Assembly (NCBI GenBank): GCA_937952445.1 | Contig: CALGAA010000423.1 | Location: forward strand, 1-6,690 | DNA from: an uncultured Bacteroidota bacterium | Lineage (GTDB): Bacteria; Bacteroidota; Bacteroidia; Chitinophagales; Saprospiraceae | Length of the DNA stretch: 6,690 bases | Direction of reading: 5' to 3' | Part shown: positions 1-6,571 of the stretch, in pieces | How the letters are laid out: each line of letters starts with the position of its first letter | How positions within the stretch are numbered: position 1 is the stretch's first letter | Translations under genes and position numbers: made by a program | Notes under the pieces: generated by a model | What the model was told of the DNA's origin: nothing | What the model saw: the letters and a program-made list of their open reading frames with translations, nothing else | The model's database searches: none

Positions 1-54
1 ATTTTCCATCCCTTGATATTCTTCCGGTTTTTTGATCGTGATCATGCTTTCCAT
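1..54 (-). CDS. Start of a further operon gene, possibly type I methionine aminopeptidase (partial)
   Basis: Eighteen codons are open from an ATG at 54-52 to the left edge, reading MESMITIKKPEEYQGMEN. The ATG lies 2 nt after the TGA of the upstream gene, the spacing expected of a co-transcribed, probably translationally coupled gene. An internal ATG at codon 4 is an equally good start and would give MITIKKPEEYQGMEN. The pattern of a short beta strand (ITIK), then PEE, then a Met a few residues on resembles the N-terminus of type I methionine aminopeptidases, which begin with I-x-I-K-x-x-E-E-I-x-x-M. That enzyme removes the initiator Met from nascent proteins using a two-metal site. All its metal ligands would lie outside the window, so the assignment rests on a very short stretch and is tentative. 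That a gene starts here is more certain than what it encodes. Confidence 0.45.
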   Translation of the reverse strand, partial: MESMITIKKPEEYQGMEN

Positions 55-56
55 TT

Positions 57-1319
57 TCAATTCAACTTTTTCTTATGAAATAAAATCTGACCGATGTTCA
101 GGGTATACAATACCGCTAATCCCAGCCAGGCCCAGGTGGCGATACGAACGATGATCAATTGCCCTGACGCAATACCTATCACCAAAGCGGCCACCGATAC
201 GACGTACAGCCACAATTGCCACCGCACCCATCCCTCGCGGTACAACTCCCTGGGCAATGGCACCTTGACCTGGCCAGTCAGGTCCTTGTAATACGCATTC
301 CAGACGATAAAAGGCAAGGTCTTGAAGCTCTTTCCCATAATAATTCCGGTAATCCAGCCCATAAATAAAATCGTCCCGTATACGATCGTAAGGGTCGACC
401 CCCTCGTATAGTGAATCAATGGGATCAATAACACGGCCCCGATCAGGCACAGCAGGGAAAATAGCGTGTGCCGCATTGGGTCGTCCACCCTTTTCTTTAT
501 CCGGTGTAGGTAATTATCAGCCAAAAACCAAAGCCAGCATCCTATACCTGCTCCTACCAATAGGACATAAAATAAAACCCGGTCGCTATACCCCCAAAAA
601 TACAAATCCACCAAAAACAGAATTAGCGCCAGATTCTGGAAAATCAACGCGTACCTCATTAGTCCGGTTTTCGCGGAGCGCCCCAGTAAAAACATCGGGA
701 TAAGTTTGCTGCTCACTCCCGATATCAATTGGAGAAACCAGCCCGCCAACCCCATATGCGCGTGTAATTTGAGAATATCCATGTGGTTGCGACTGAAAAA
801 AGGATATTTAAGGTTGATCGCCAGCAACAATCCCACGATCACCGTAAATACCAGCCAGCCGGCGGAACTCAGGATAAAATACCACGGAATCCGCCCACCG
901 GTTGGCGCAGGTCCCGTCCATATGGCGTTGAATAAATAAAAAATCGCACTGATAACGACCAAACTTCCCCCCACAATCATCACCCAGCCCGTTCTAAAGC
1001 TCCAAAAGGAATAACTCAATAAAACCACTCCCGCCAATAAGCAATACCAGGAAGCGATAGCCATATCATCGCTCCAAAGCTTTTTCTCCGTGATCACGGG
1101 CAGCAACTGGTAAGAAGCCCCAAATATGATCATGGTCCCCCAGCCCAGCGCCGCGGTATGGGTGATGGCCAGTAAATGCGGATTGAAATAATGCATCAAC
1201 AGACTCTGCGGACTCCAAACCATCAGCATACATAGGATCAAAAATGCTGCCGTACCAGTCGCGTAAAAAGGTAAAATGATCCCGGGTGGGGGCACCTGAC
1301 TTGTTGGATAATTGATCAC
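57..1319 (-). CDS. 12-helix haem-copper oxidase subunit I-like / NnrS-like membrane protein
   Basis: This 420-residue inner-membrane protein has about twelve hydrophobic segments, at roughly 15-35, 47-75, 86-106, 111-133, 146-169, 184-210, 222-242, 248-268, 284-304, 308-329, 367-388 and 390-414. Twelve helices is the count of haem-copper oxidase subunit I and of NnrS. Membrane histidines are clear: H43, H48 and H54 at helix 2 (HLLAITHTAALGW), H186 and H188 at helix 6 (KLHAHMGLAGW) and H303 at the end of helix 9. They are candidate haem or copper ligands. The oxidase signatures HPEVY, paired His in helix 7 and HxH in helix 10 are not visible, so a full oxygen- or NO-reducing centre is doubtful. 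The start is GTG at 1319-1317, overlapping the preceding stop in TAGTG, which implies translational coupling. With a Ric-type gene in the operon, a role in NO response or haem-copper respiration is inferred. Annotation pipelines often call such proteins 'cytochrome c oxidase subunit I'. Confidence 0.7.
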   Translation of the reverse strand: MINYPTSQVPPPGIILPFYATGTAAFLILCMLMVWSPQSLLMHYFNPHLLAITHTAALGWGTMIIFGASYQLLPVITEKKLWSDDMAIASWYCLLAGVVLLSYSFWSFRTGWVMIVGGSLVVISAIFYLFNAIWTGPAPTGGRIPWYFILSSAGWLVFTVIVGLLLAINLKYPFFSRNHMDILKLHAHMGLAGWFLQLISGVSSKLIPMFLLGRSAKTGLMRYALIFQNLALILFLVDLYFWGYSDRVLFYVLLVGAGIGCWLWFLADNYLHRIKKRVDDPMRHTLFSLLCLIGAVLLIPLIHYTRGSTLTIVYGTILFMGWITGIIMGKSFKTLPFIVWNAYYKDLTGQVKVPLPRELYREGWVRWQLWLYVVSVAALVIGIASGQLIIVRIATWAWLGLAVLYTLNIGQILFHKKKLN

Positions 1320-2164
1320 TACGGTCGTTGGAAAATCAGCATTTTGACATTTCCATCCCTTATACGATGTATCCGTACATCAAATCCACCATCTGCGAGT
1401 TCCTCCAGCAGGTAGACCGGAACCCGTTTGTGGTGTACATACAAAGCCCAGCCTTCCGGCAATTCTTCCAATTCAGCGAGTATAGTCTGCATCGGCATTG
1501 GCATGGCAAGATGCCGCACATCGATGACCTTAGTCTGATGACTGGAAAACTGACCACAAACTTCCTGGAAAGTAATGGCATCATCCATCAATACGTTGGT
1601 TTTGGGGGAGTTCTCCGGGGCAGAAAACTCAGTTGTTTTTCTGAAAAACGTGTGGAATTCCCGGTCGTTCATTTGTTTCACAAAGCTTTGATCTGCTTGT
1701 TTACCTTCCAGCAAATGAATTAATGGGGTCGGCACAAAGGAATTGATTACGCACAATATTTCCCCGGCTCCTACCACCTTGAATCGGGTGACGATAGCCT
1801 TGAGTGGATCGGTCCCGTTTTCAATAATCGGCCGGACATCAAACGTATGGATGTCTGCTGACCGGGCTTCGCTCAACCATCCGGGAGTATCATCCTGTGG
1901 ATGGTCGGGCTCGTGATCTTCGGAGGCCATATACCGATAGCCGAGCGGATCCAGGACGCGGATAATGTCTTCTGGTCGGCAGCCCCCCATCCGGGCCGCC
2001 TCTTCGACGGTGACCCGGGAAGCCATAATCTTTCGCAACAGCGGATTTTTCAATCTCTTTAGGGGCGGAGCAACCCCGGCTATGGCCTGAATACTGGCGG
2101 CATCGTGCCCGATTATTTCCGAAATTTTGGTCTGCAGGTTGTAGTCCATAGTGTAATGATTCAT
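1319..2164 (-). CDS. DUF1858 + tandem DUF2249 domain protein
   Basis: This is a soluble 281-residue protein with no signal peptide or membrane segment. Residues about 10-78 resemble DUF1858, with the typical run LKNPLLRKIMASRVTVEEAA followed by a short helix ending LDPLGYRY. An acidic linker (about 81-100) leads to a first DUF2249 domain at about 103-176 (TFDVRPIIENGTDPL, then INSFVPTPLIHLLEG). A second DUF2249 lies at about 212-281 (KVIDVRHLAM, then LYVHHKRVPVYLLEEL). DUF2249 has a small alpha/beta fold related to TusA/SirA, and its biochemical role is not established. The family recurs beside hemerythrin/Ric and NO-related genes. The start at 2164 is the outermost ATG; codon 6 is an alternative Met and neither has a clear ribosome-binding site. 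The gene sits 36 nt after the Ric-like gene and overlaps the membrane-protein gene by one base. Function is inferred only from context: a partner or sensor in nitrosative-stress defence. Confidence 0.82.
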   Translation of the reverse strand: MNHYTMDYNLQTKISEIIGHDAASIQAIAGVAPPLKRLKNPLLRKIMASRVTVEEAARMGGCRPEDIIRVLDPLGYRYMASEDHEPDHPQDDTPGWLSEARSADIHTFDVRPIIENGTDPLKAIVTRFKVVGAGEILCVINSFVPTPLIHLLEGKQADQSFVKQMNDREFHTFFRKTTEFSAPENSPKTNVLMDDAITFQEVCGQFSSHQTKVIDVRHLAMPMPMQTILAELEELPEGWALYVHHKRVPVYLLEELADGGFDVRIHRIRDGNVKMLIFQRP

Positions 2165-2173
2165 AATGGATTC

Positions 2174-2198
2174 AAAAAATCTGGATATCGCTTTCCAG
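2174..2198 (-). terminator. Weak hairpin plus T-run between the Ric-like and DUF1858/DUF2249 genes (possible attenuator)
   Basis: Read on the minus strand, CTGGA (2198-2194), an 8-nt loop and TCCAG (2185-2181) form a perfect 5-bp stem. One base later comes a run of six T (2179-2174). It fills most of the 36-nt spacer between two genes that otherwise look like one operon. The layout is that of an intrinsic terminator, but the stem is short, so partial read-through or attenuation is more likely than full termination. It could also be chance. Confidence 0.3.
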
Positions 2199-2200
2199 GG

Positions 2201-3148
2201 TTAGGATTTATCCGATAGCAACTCGATCACCCGGGGAAAAAGGATATTGTTCTCGATGTGAATGTGGTGCTTCCAATCCTCCTCAAATTCTTTCAGTCGT
2301 TCATATAGATAGGACCACGAACTGCACGCATCTTCCGGGAGGGTATAATCATTCGATATTTTGCGGAAATAATTTAAGTCTTCCACGGTGATGAGGTGTT
2401 CCTTCTCCAGCATGCGGATGGCAGATTCAAACTCCTCCCTTTCCTGATCTGATTCGCCAGGACCATCAGCGCACATTGACTGGATGCCCGGGAATAAGAA
2501 GCGCTCTTCCTTGTCCATATGGGCGTTCAGATCATTGAAGAAGAGTTGGGCCGCATAAGCGAGTTTTTTAAGTTCGGGGTACTGGTCTCCGTGTTTTCCG
2601 GCGACCTTGAGCACCAGGTCAGCCAATTGGCTGGCATTGGTTCGGGTATATTCGTGGTGCGAATGAACCAGATATTCCATGAGGAATCCCACTGTCCATT
2701 CGCGGTAATTGTGGGAAGGAGGGAAAACCGGATCGGTGGTGGTATCTTCCAGTGCTTGCTGGAGGTCCTGCTCGCTGATGGAAGCTTCTTTGGCGGCTTC
2801 CTTCACGGTTTTGTGTTGACCGCAACTAAAGTCGATGCCCTTCTCCTTGAGGATTTGGGCTTTCCGCAGATCCCTGGCGGCTATTTCCCCAATGGTTTCA
2901 CTCCCATCCTGGCGTTTTTCTCTTTTGGCGATACGGACGCGCCACCATTCGGGGCCTTGTTCCAGATACTCCCAGGTAAAAATATCGCCGCGTTCTCCGA
3001 GAAGCTCGTAGTACAGGGGCTTGGGATCGTGGTCGTTGTCGATCACGAAGGATTCTCCCAAATCCAGAGCATCGAAATATTGAAAAATAGTGGGGTGCTT
3101 CAGACGGGGTTCGATCTGGGTCACATCGAGTCGATTTAATGGTGCCAT
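2201..3148 (-). CDS. ric: DUF2249-ScdA_N-hemerythrin fusion, Ric/YtfE/ScdA-type di-iron protein
   Basis: This 315-residue cytoplasmic protein has three domains. DUF2249 spans about 5-77, with the hallmark DNDHDPKPLYYELLG and WEYLEQGPEWWRVRI. ScdA_N (DUF542) spans about 87-133, with GIDFSCGQHKT. A four-helix hemerythrin-like domain covers about 147-311. By comparison with E. coli YtfE (recalled), all six di-iron ligands are present: H162, H210, E214 (HMDKEERFLFP), H251 (EKEH), H295 and E299 (HIHIENNILFP). The family helps restore iron-sulfur clusters damaged by nitric oxide or oxidants, and NO reductase activity has also been proposed. YtfE is about 220 residues; the extra length here is the N-terminal DUF2249. 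The usual CCGG motif of ScdA_N is SCGQ (S108, C109), so one of the two cysteines is missing. The ATG at 3148 lies about 30 nt from a predicted transcription start and leads an operon with a second DUF2249 protein and a membrane protein. Family confidence is high; the DUF2249 role is unknown. Confidence 0.9.
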   Translation of the reverse strand: MAPLNRLDVTQIEPRLKHPTIFQYFDALDLGESFVIDNDHDPKPLYYELLGERGDIFTWEYLEQGPEWWRVRIAKREKRQDGSETIGEIAARDLRKAQILKEKGIDFSCGQHKTVKEAAKEASISEQDLQQALEDTTTDPVFPPSHNYREWTVGFLMEYLVHSHHEYTRTNASQLADLVLKVAGKHGDQYPELKKLAYAAQLFFNDLNAHMDKEERFLFPGIQSMCADGPGESDQEREEFESAIRMLEKEHLITVEDLNYFRKISNDYTLPEDACSSWSYLYERLKEFEEDWKHHIHIENNILFPRVIELLSDKS

Positions 3149-3177
3149 GATGCGAAAATTTTTAAGGATTTATAATT

Positions 3178-3195
3178 AGGGACAAGATAGTCCTT
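3178..3195. promoter_or_regulatory. Candidate operator: GGAC-N6-GTCC inverted repeat over the -7 element
   Basis: The minus strand reads AAGGAC (3195-3190), TATCTT, GTCCCT (3183-3178). The GGAC/GTCC arms are perfect and the flanking bases extend the symmetry with one mismatch. The six central bases are the -7 hexamer, so a dimeric protein bound here would block RNA polymerase. A further GGAC lies 17 nt upstream (3210-3207), directly after TTTG. The regulator is not in the window. An NO- or redox-responsive repressor such as an Rrf2/NsrR-type protein is a guess from the operon content. Confidence 0.4.
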
Positions 3196-3213
3196 ATTTA
3201 TATCCAGTCCAAA
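3183..3213 (-). promoter_or_regulatory. Bacteroidota-type promoter of the Ric operon
   Basis: On the minus strand TTTG (3213-3210) is followed after 20 nt by TATCTTG (3189-3183). This matches the Bacteroidota housekeeping form, -33 TTTG and -7 TAnnTTTG, with one T missing in the -7 element. The spacing is within the known range. Transcription would start near 3177, leaving about 28 nt of leader before the ATG at 3148. The surrounding sequence is AT-rich, as expected for a promoter. The call is by pattern only. Confidence 0.55.
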
Positions 3214-3341
3214 TAAAATCTTGATTTTTTTTCAATATCTGTGTCCGGGAGGACCTTTCACCAAGGGCAAAGAAGATGCATAACCACAAAATAAGTCGAC
3301 AGGTAAGAGTTGTTGGAAACGACTGCCCGGCACTGTGATCG

Positions 3342-3396
3342 ATACCCAGGCGGGATCGAGGTTTCGAAACCGGTCAAATTAAATCGGCCTGGGTAT
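3342..3396. repeat. Perfect 10-bp inverted repeat with an inner palindrome, just after the RND stop
   Basis: ATACCCAGGC (3342-3351) and GCCTGGGTAT (3387-3396) are exact reverse complements 35 nt apart. Between them lies a 12-base perfect palindrome, GGTTTCGAAACC (3360-3371). The element begins 7 nt after the transporter stop codon (TGA, 3406-3404). As RNA it would form a closed stem carrying an inner small hairpin. No T-run follows on either strand, so it is not a classic intrinsic terminator. A 3'-end stability element, an unusual terminator or a protein-binding site all remain possible. The rest of the 3150-3403 gap holds the Ric-operon promoter and no convincing gene. Confidence 0.6.
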
Positions 3397-3403
3397 ATTT
3401 CCA

Positions 3404-6400
3404 TCACGACATCGTTCCACGCTTTTTAAAAAAGACCGGAAGGAAGAACACCAATACAAGCACGGAAAAAATCATGCCTCCGATGGTGCACAATGCCAAC
3501 GAATACCAAAATGGTTCATTCTGATCGAAAAGGACGAAAGGCAATAACCCCAACACCGTCGATAAAGCCATGAGCAGAATTGGAACAATCTTTCCGTTGT
3601 ACGCCTTCAGATATATTTTCTCGACCGGCAAATGGGGTTGAACCACCCGGATCCGATTATAATCGTTGATGATAAATAAAGCCGCATTTACCGATAATCC
3701 CCCCACCAGTAAAAAAGAAGCGAGCCCTCCCTGACCAAACTGAAACTCGAAAAAGTGGGTGACCAGAAAGATTCCGATGTACGAAAAAGGGATCATCACC
3801 ACCGGAATAATGGCTTGTTTTAAGGAATCGAATAAAATACAACCCAGAATCCAAATAAAAACCATACCCGCCAGGATGATGAACAAAACCGGAGATTTCG
3901 AATCATTCCCACCCCAGTAATTCCGCTGTGACTGCACTTTATACCCTACAGGTAAGGCGGTTTGAATTTGTTCGATACTTTCTTCCAACACCTTTTGACC
4001 CAGTCTGTGATTACCGATAAAATCGTATTCCAGGACCAATTGATATGCCTGATTTTTACGAACAATATCGCTACTGCCCTTTTCTTTAATCAGATGAAAT
4101 ACGTCCTCTTGCCGATAATAAGCCGCCGAGTCCAACCCAACTGGAGCATTTAAAAAAGACCACATCTGATCCCGGTTTCCGACTTCCTGGACCAATCGTA
4201 GCGGAATCTGGTGGCCATCGTACGACCACCGGATGACCGGTCCAAAATCGCGTCGGCCCGATTCCAGGTGGGAAGCCATAATTCCGAGATGGATATTGTT
4301 GCGAAGAAGGAATGCCGGGTCTCTGAATTCCATATAATAGTAATAATGATCGGGTATATAAAAATTGATATCCGAATTGATGTAGACTTTTTTGATCCGG
4401 GGATGTAGTTCGAGCAATTCCTTGGACGATCGGGCAAGCGCCCATATCTGGTCAAAGTTAAATCCCGACAGGACGATGTGTGTGGAAACACGTTCTCCAG
4501 GTAAGACATTGTTAAACGCATCCCCCACTCCCCATACCCGGAAATCAGCGCTACCTGCCGAAATCGCAAAAGAGGTCAGTTCATCCTTGAGCTGATATGG
4601 AAAGCCGGTTTGCTGATATTCCTCTCCGAACAATATTTCAATGACCCCCCGCTGCGGACTGGTAATGTTCAACTGAAATTGCTGAATTTCTGGAAAGGAC
4701 TTCAGAAACGATTCGATCCGCAACATCACCTCATTGAGCTGGGAAAGCGTCCCGCCCGGAGGCATTTGAGCGTGGAGGAAAAGTTTGGTTTCTTCCCTTC
4801 GTTGCGAACCGAAAAAGAAGCGGTCGCGGTGATTATAAAAAAGTCGGAATGTTCCACCCATCCATTCATCCATAAAGGGCCGGATGTAATCTGAATACAA
4901 GGGTTTATCCTGAACGGCATTGTACCAATGAGCCCATTTGCCTTCTTTATCGACCGAGGTGGGGAGCAGAAAAAACGGAAGTCCAAATAGTAAGATAAAG
5001 ACTGTGGGAATCATCCATCGGTGACGCGTAACAAATCGGTAATATGCACTATGTATGCGATTGAAACGAACCAACCGTCGGTGCTTTTTACGTCCCACCG
5101 GCTTTACGGTTCCGGTGCCAAGCAATCTGGTCAAAGCCGGTATCAAAAACAAGGCTGTAAACAGGGACATGACCAGATTGATGCTAAAAATCAAAAAGAA
5201 GTCCACCAGATTTTCCCGCTGACTTTTTTCCATTAAAAATATGGCGGCAAGGGCTCCGATCGTAGTCACCGTGGCGGCCAGAATGGCCAGAAAAATGTGA
5301 CGATTTCCTTTTTTCCGGATGTGGTCCGACATGATAATGATATTGTCCAGAAGGATACCCAGGGAAAGGGTTAAACCAGCGATGGAATATAGATGAAGCG
5401 AAAGTCCGGCGAGATAGTACACGAGAAAGGCCGCCAGCATAGTAAATAAAAGGCTGGCAAATATAATAAATACCTGTCGTGGATTGCGGTAAATTACCAC
5501 CACAAACACCAGGAGGATCACCATCGTAGCCACCGACCGGCGGGTAATGGTCCGGAGTTCTTTCTTCAGAAAATTCGCGGCGTTGTAGGATTCAAAAACC
5601 TGGATGAACGATTGGTTGGAATGTTCAAACCGGTCAACAATTGCTTGCGTGGTTTCAGCCAATCGGATCAGGTTAGCACTCCGTTCCGCCATCACGTTGA
5701 GGTTGACCGATTGGAGCCCGTTGATCCGATAGTACTGGGTGGGCGGTGCCACGCTCATCCGAAGATTTCCCACATCCCGGATATATACCGTTCGGTCCCC
5801 CCGACGTCCGATGGGCAAATCCGGTAAATACGACATTGGTTCCTGGTTCAGCCCCTGTCCGCCGTACACGAGATACACCAAATCGGAATCTGCGGTTCCC
5901 TCTCTTCGCTGGATTTTGCCGAGCTCTCGACGGGAAATCGTGGATTGGAGTGAAGCGATGATTTCGCGGGGCTGTATGTTAAAAGCTTGTAACTTATCGG
6001 GATCAAGACTAAGGTGGATCTCCCGTTGGGGAGCTCCGTAAACGGTAACCCCTGCAATCCCTGTTTGGGAGGCGATATCCGGCAGCAGATTGCGCGTCAA
6101 AAATTCGTGTAGCTGGGATGCCGGCATGGTGCTGTTGATCGCGAAGGTGAGCAGTCTTTGTTCGGTTTGAAACTCACTGCGATAATGGATTACGGGGAAG
6201 GATGTTCCCGCTGGAAATTCGCCGTACAATTGCCGGATCCGGGCGGACGTTTCGAGCCGTTTTTGACCTATGTCAAAATTCTCATCAAACTGCAAATTGA
6301 TCTGACCGTTGTTTTCGGTCGATCGGGATTCGATGTCTGTGAGACCTTCGATGGAGGCGAGAACCCGTTCCAGGGGAGCGGTTATTTCGGACTCAATAGT

Positions 6401-6571
6401 TTCAGGAGTACCTCCGGGCAGTTGGTAGGTAATTTGAAGTCCATGGGTGCGCGGTGGTGGATTGAGCTGGATGGAAAGAAATGGAAGGACTGCCAGTCCG
6501 CAGAGGGCGATGACCACAGCGATGAGGACCACCCGGAAAGGGGTCATTTGAAATGTCTCATCCCGATTCAT
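3404..6571 (-). CDS. RND-superfamily efflux transporter, inner-membrane subunit (AcrB/CusA-like)
   Basis: This 1055-residue protein has the full duplicated RND plan. TM1 is at about 12-34, followed by a large periplasmic loop to about 345, then TM2-TM6 (346-482) and TM7 (520-538). A second periplasmic loop runs to about 892, then TM8-TM12 (893-1047). The N-terminal porter signature is clear (YQLPGGTPETIESEITAPLE). These pumps drive substrate export by proton flow and normally work with a periplasmic adaptor and an outer-membrane channel; neither is seen nearby. In TM4 the AcrB Asp pair is D409-N410. In TM10 the AcrB Lys940 position is N962. In TM11 Arg971 corresponds to K994 and Thr978 to M1001. 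One Asp plus one Lys recalls CusA more than AcrB. The segment between TM7 and the second porter domain (about 540-593) seems long. Substrate cannot be assigned. The start is the first ATG in frame; Met9 is an alternative. It is probably its own transcription unit. Confidence 0.9.
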   Translation of the reverse strand: MNRDETFQMTPFRVVLIAVVIALCGLAVLPFLSIQLNPPPRTHGLQITYQLPGGTPETIESEITAPLERVLASIEGLTDIESRSTENNGQINLQFDENFDIGQKRLETSARIRQLYGEFPAGTSFPVIHYRSEFQTEQRLLTFAINSTMPASQLHEFLTRNLLPDIASQTGIAGVTVYGAPQREIHLSLDPDKLQAFNIQPREIIASLQSTISRRELGKIQRREGTADSDLVYLVYGGQGLNQEPMSYLPDLPIGRRGDRTVYIRDVGNLRMSVAPPTQYYRINGLQSVNLNVMAERSANLIRLAETTQAIVDRFEHSNQSFIQVFESYNAANFLKKELRTITRRSVATMVILLVFVVVIYRNPRQVFIIFASLLFTMLAAFLVYYLAGLSLHLYSIAGLTLSLGILLDNIIIMSDHIRKKGNRHIFLAILAATVTTIGALAAIFLMEKSQRENLVDFFLIFSINLVMSLFTALFLIPALTRLLGTGTVKPVGRKKHRRLVRFNRIHSAYYRFVTRHRWMIPTVFILLFGLPFFLLPTSVDKEGKWAHWYNAVQDKPLYSDYIRPFMDEWMGGTFRLFYNHRDRFFFGSQRREETKLFLHAQMPPGGTLSQLNEVMLRIESFLKSFPEIQQFQLNITSPQRGVIEILFGEEYQQTGFPYQLKDELTSFAISAGSADFRVWGVGDAFNNVLPGERVSTHIVLSGFNFDQIWALARSSKELLELHPRIKKVYINSDINFYIPDHYYYYMEFRDPAFLLRNNIHLGIMASHLESGRRDFGPVIRWSYDGHQIPLRLVQEVGNRDQMWSFLNAPVGLDSAAYYRQEDVFHLIKEKGSSDIVRKNQAYQLVLEYDFIGNHRLGQKVLEESIEQIQTALPVGYKVQSQRNYWGGNDSKSPVLFIILAGMVFIWILGCILFDSLKQAIIPVVMIPFSYIGIFLVTHFFEFQFGQGGLASFLLVGGLSVNAALFIINDYNRIRVVQPHLPVEKIYLKAYNGKIVPILLMALSTVLGLLPFVLFDQNEPFWYSLALCTIGGMIFSVLVLVFFLPVFFKKRGTMS

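Noticed and set aside
73..450. Open frame of 125 codons in another minus-strand frame
   Set aside because: It is out of frame within the membrane-protein gene, is Arg/Asp/Gly-rich and has no family features.
1350..1361. 12-base match TTTCCATCCCTT also present at 3-14
   Set aside because: Each copy lies in a coding region in a different reading context; with no extension on either side it is most likely coincidence.
2519..3139. 206-codon open frame on the plus strand
   Set aside because: It lies wholly antisense to the Ric-like gene, which has full family support and all iron ligands. The plus-strand product shows no recognisable domain.
3221..3235. TTGA-N7-TCAA inverted repeat resembling an FNR/DNR box upstream of the Ric promoter
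   Set aside because: FNR/CRP-type boxes need a 6-nt spacer; this has 7, made only of T. Its centre would be near -51, not a usual activator position. The A/T tract makes chance symmetry likely.
3308..3324. Short hairpin AGTTGTT-GGA-AACGACT in the intergenic gap
   Set aside because: It contains a non-Watson-Crick pair (a C-A mismatch when read on the transcribed minus strand) and is not followed by a clean T-run, so it is not supported as a terminator.
3276..3338. Small plus-strand frame of 20 codons from ATG in the gap between the RND and Ric genes
   Set aside because: Very short, no ribosome-binding site, no recognisable sequence and no neighbour in that orientation.
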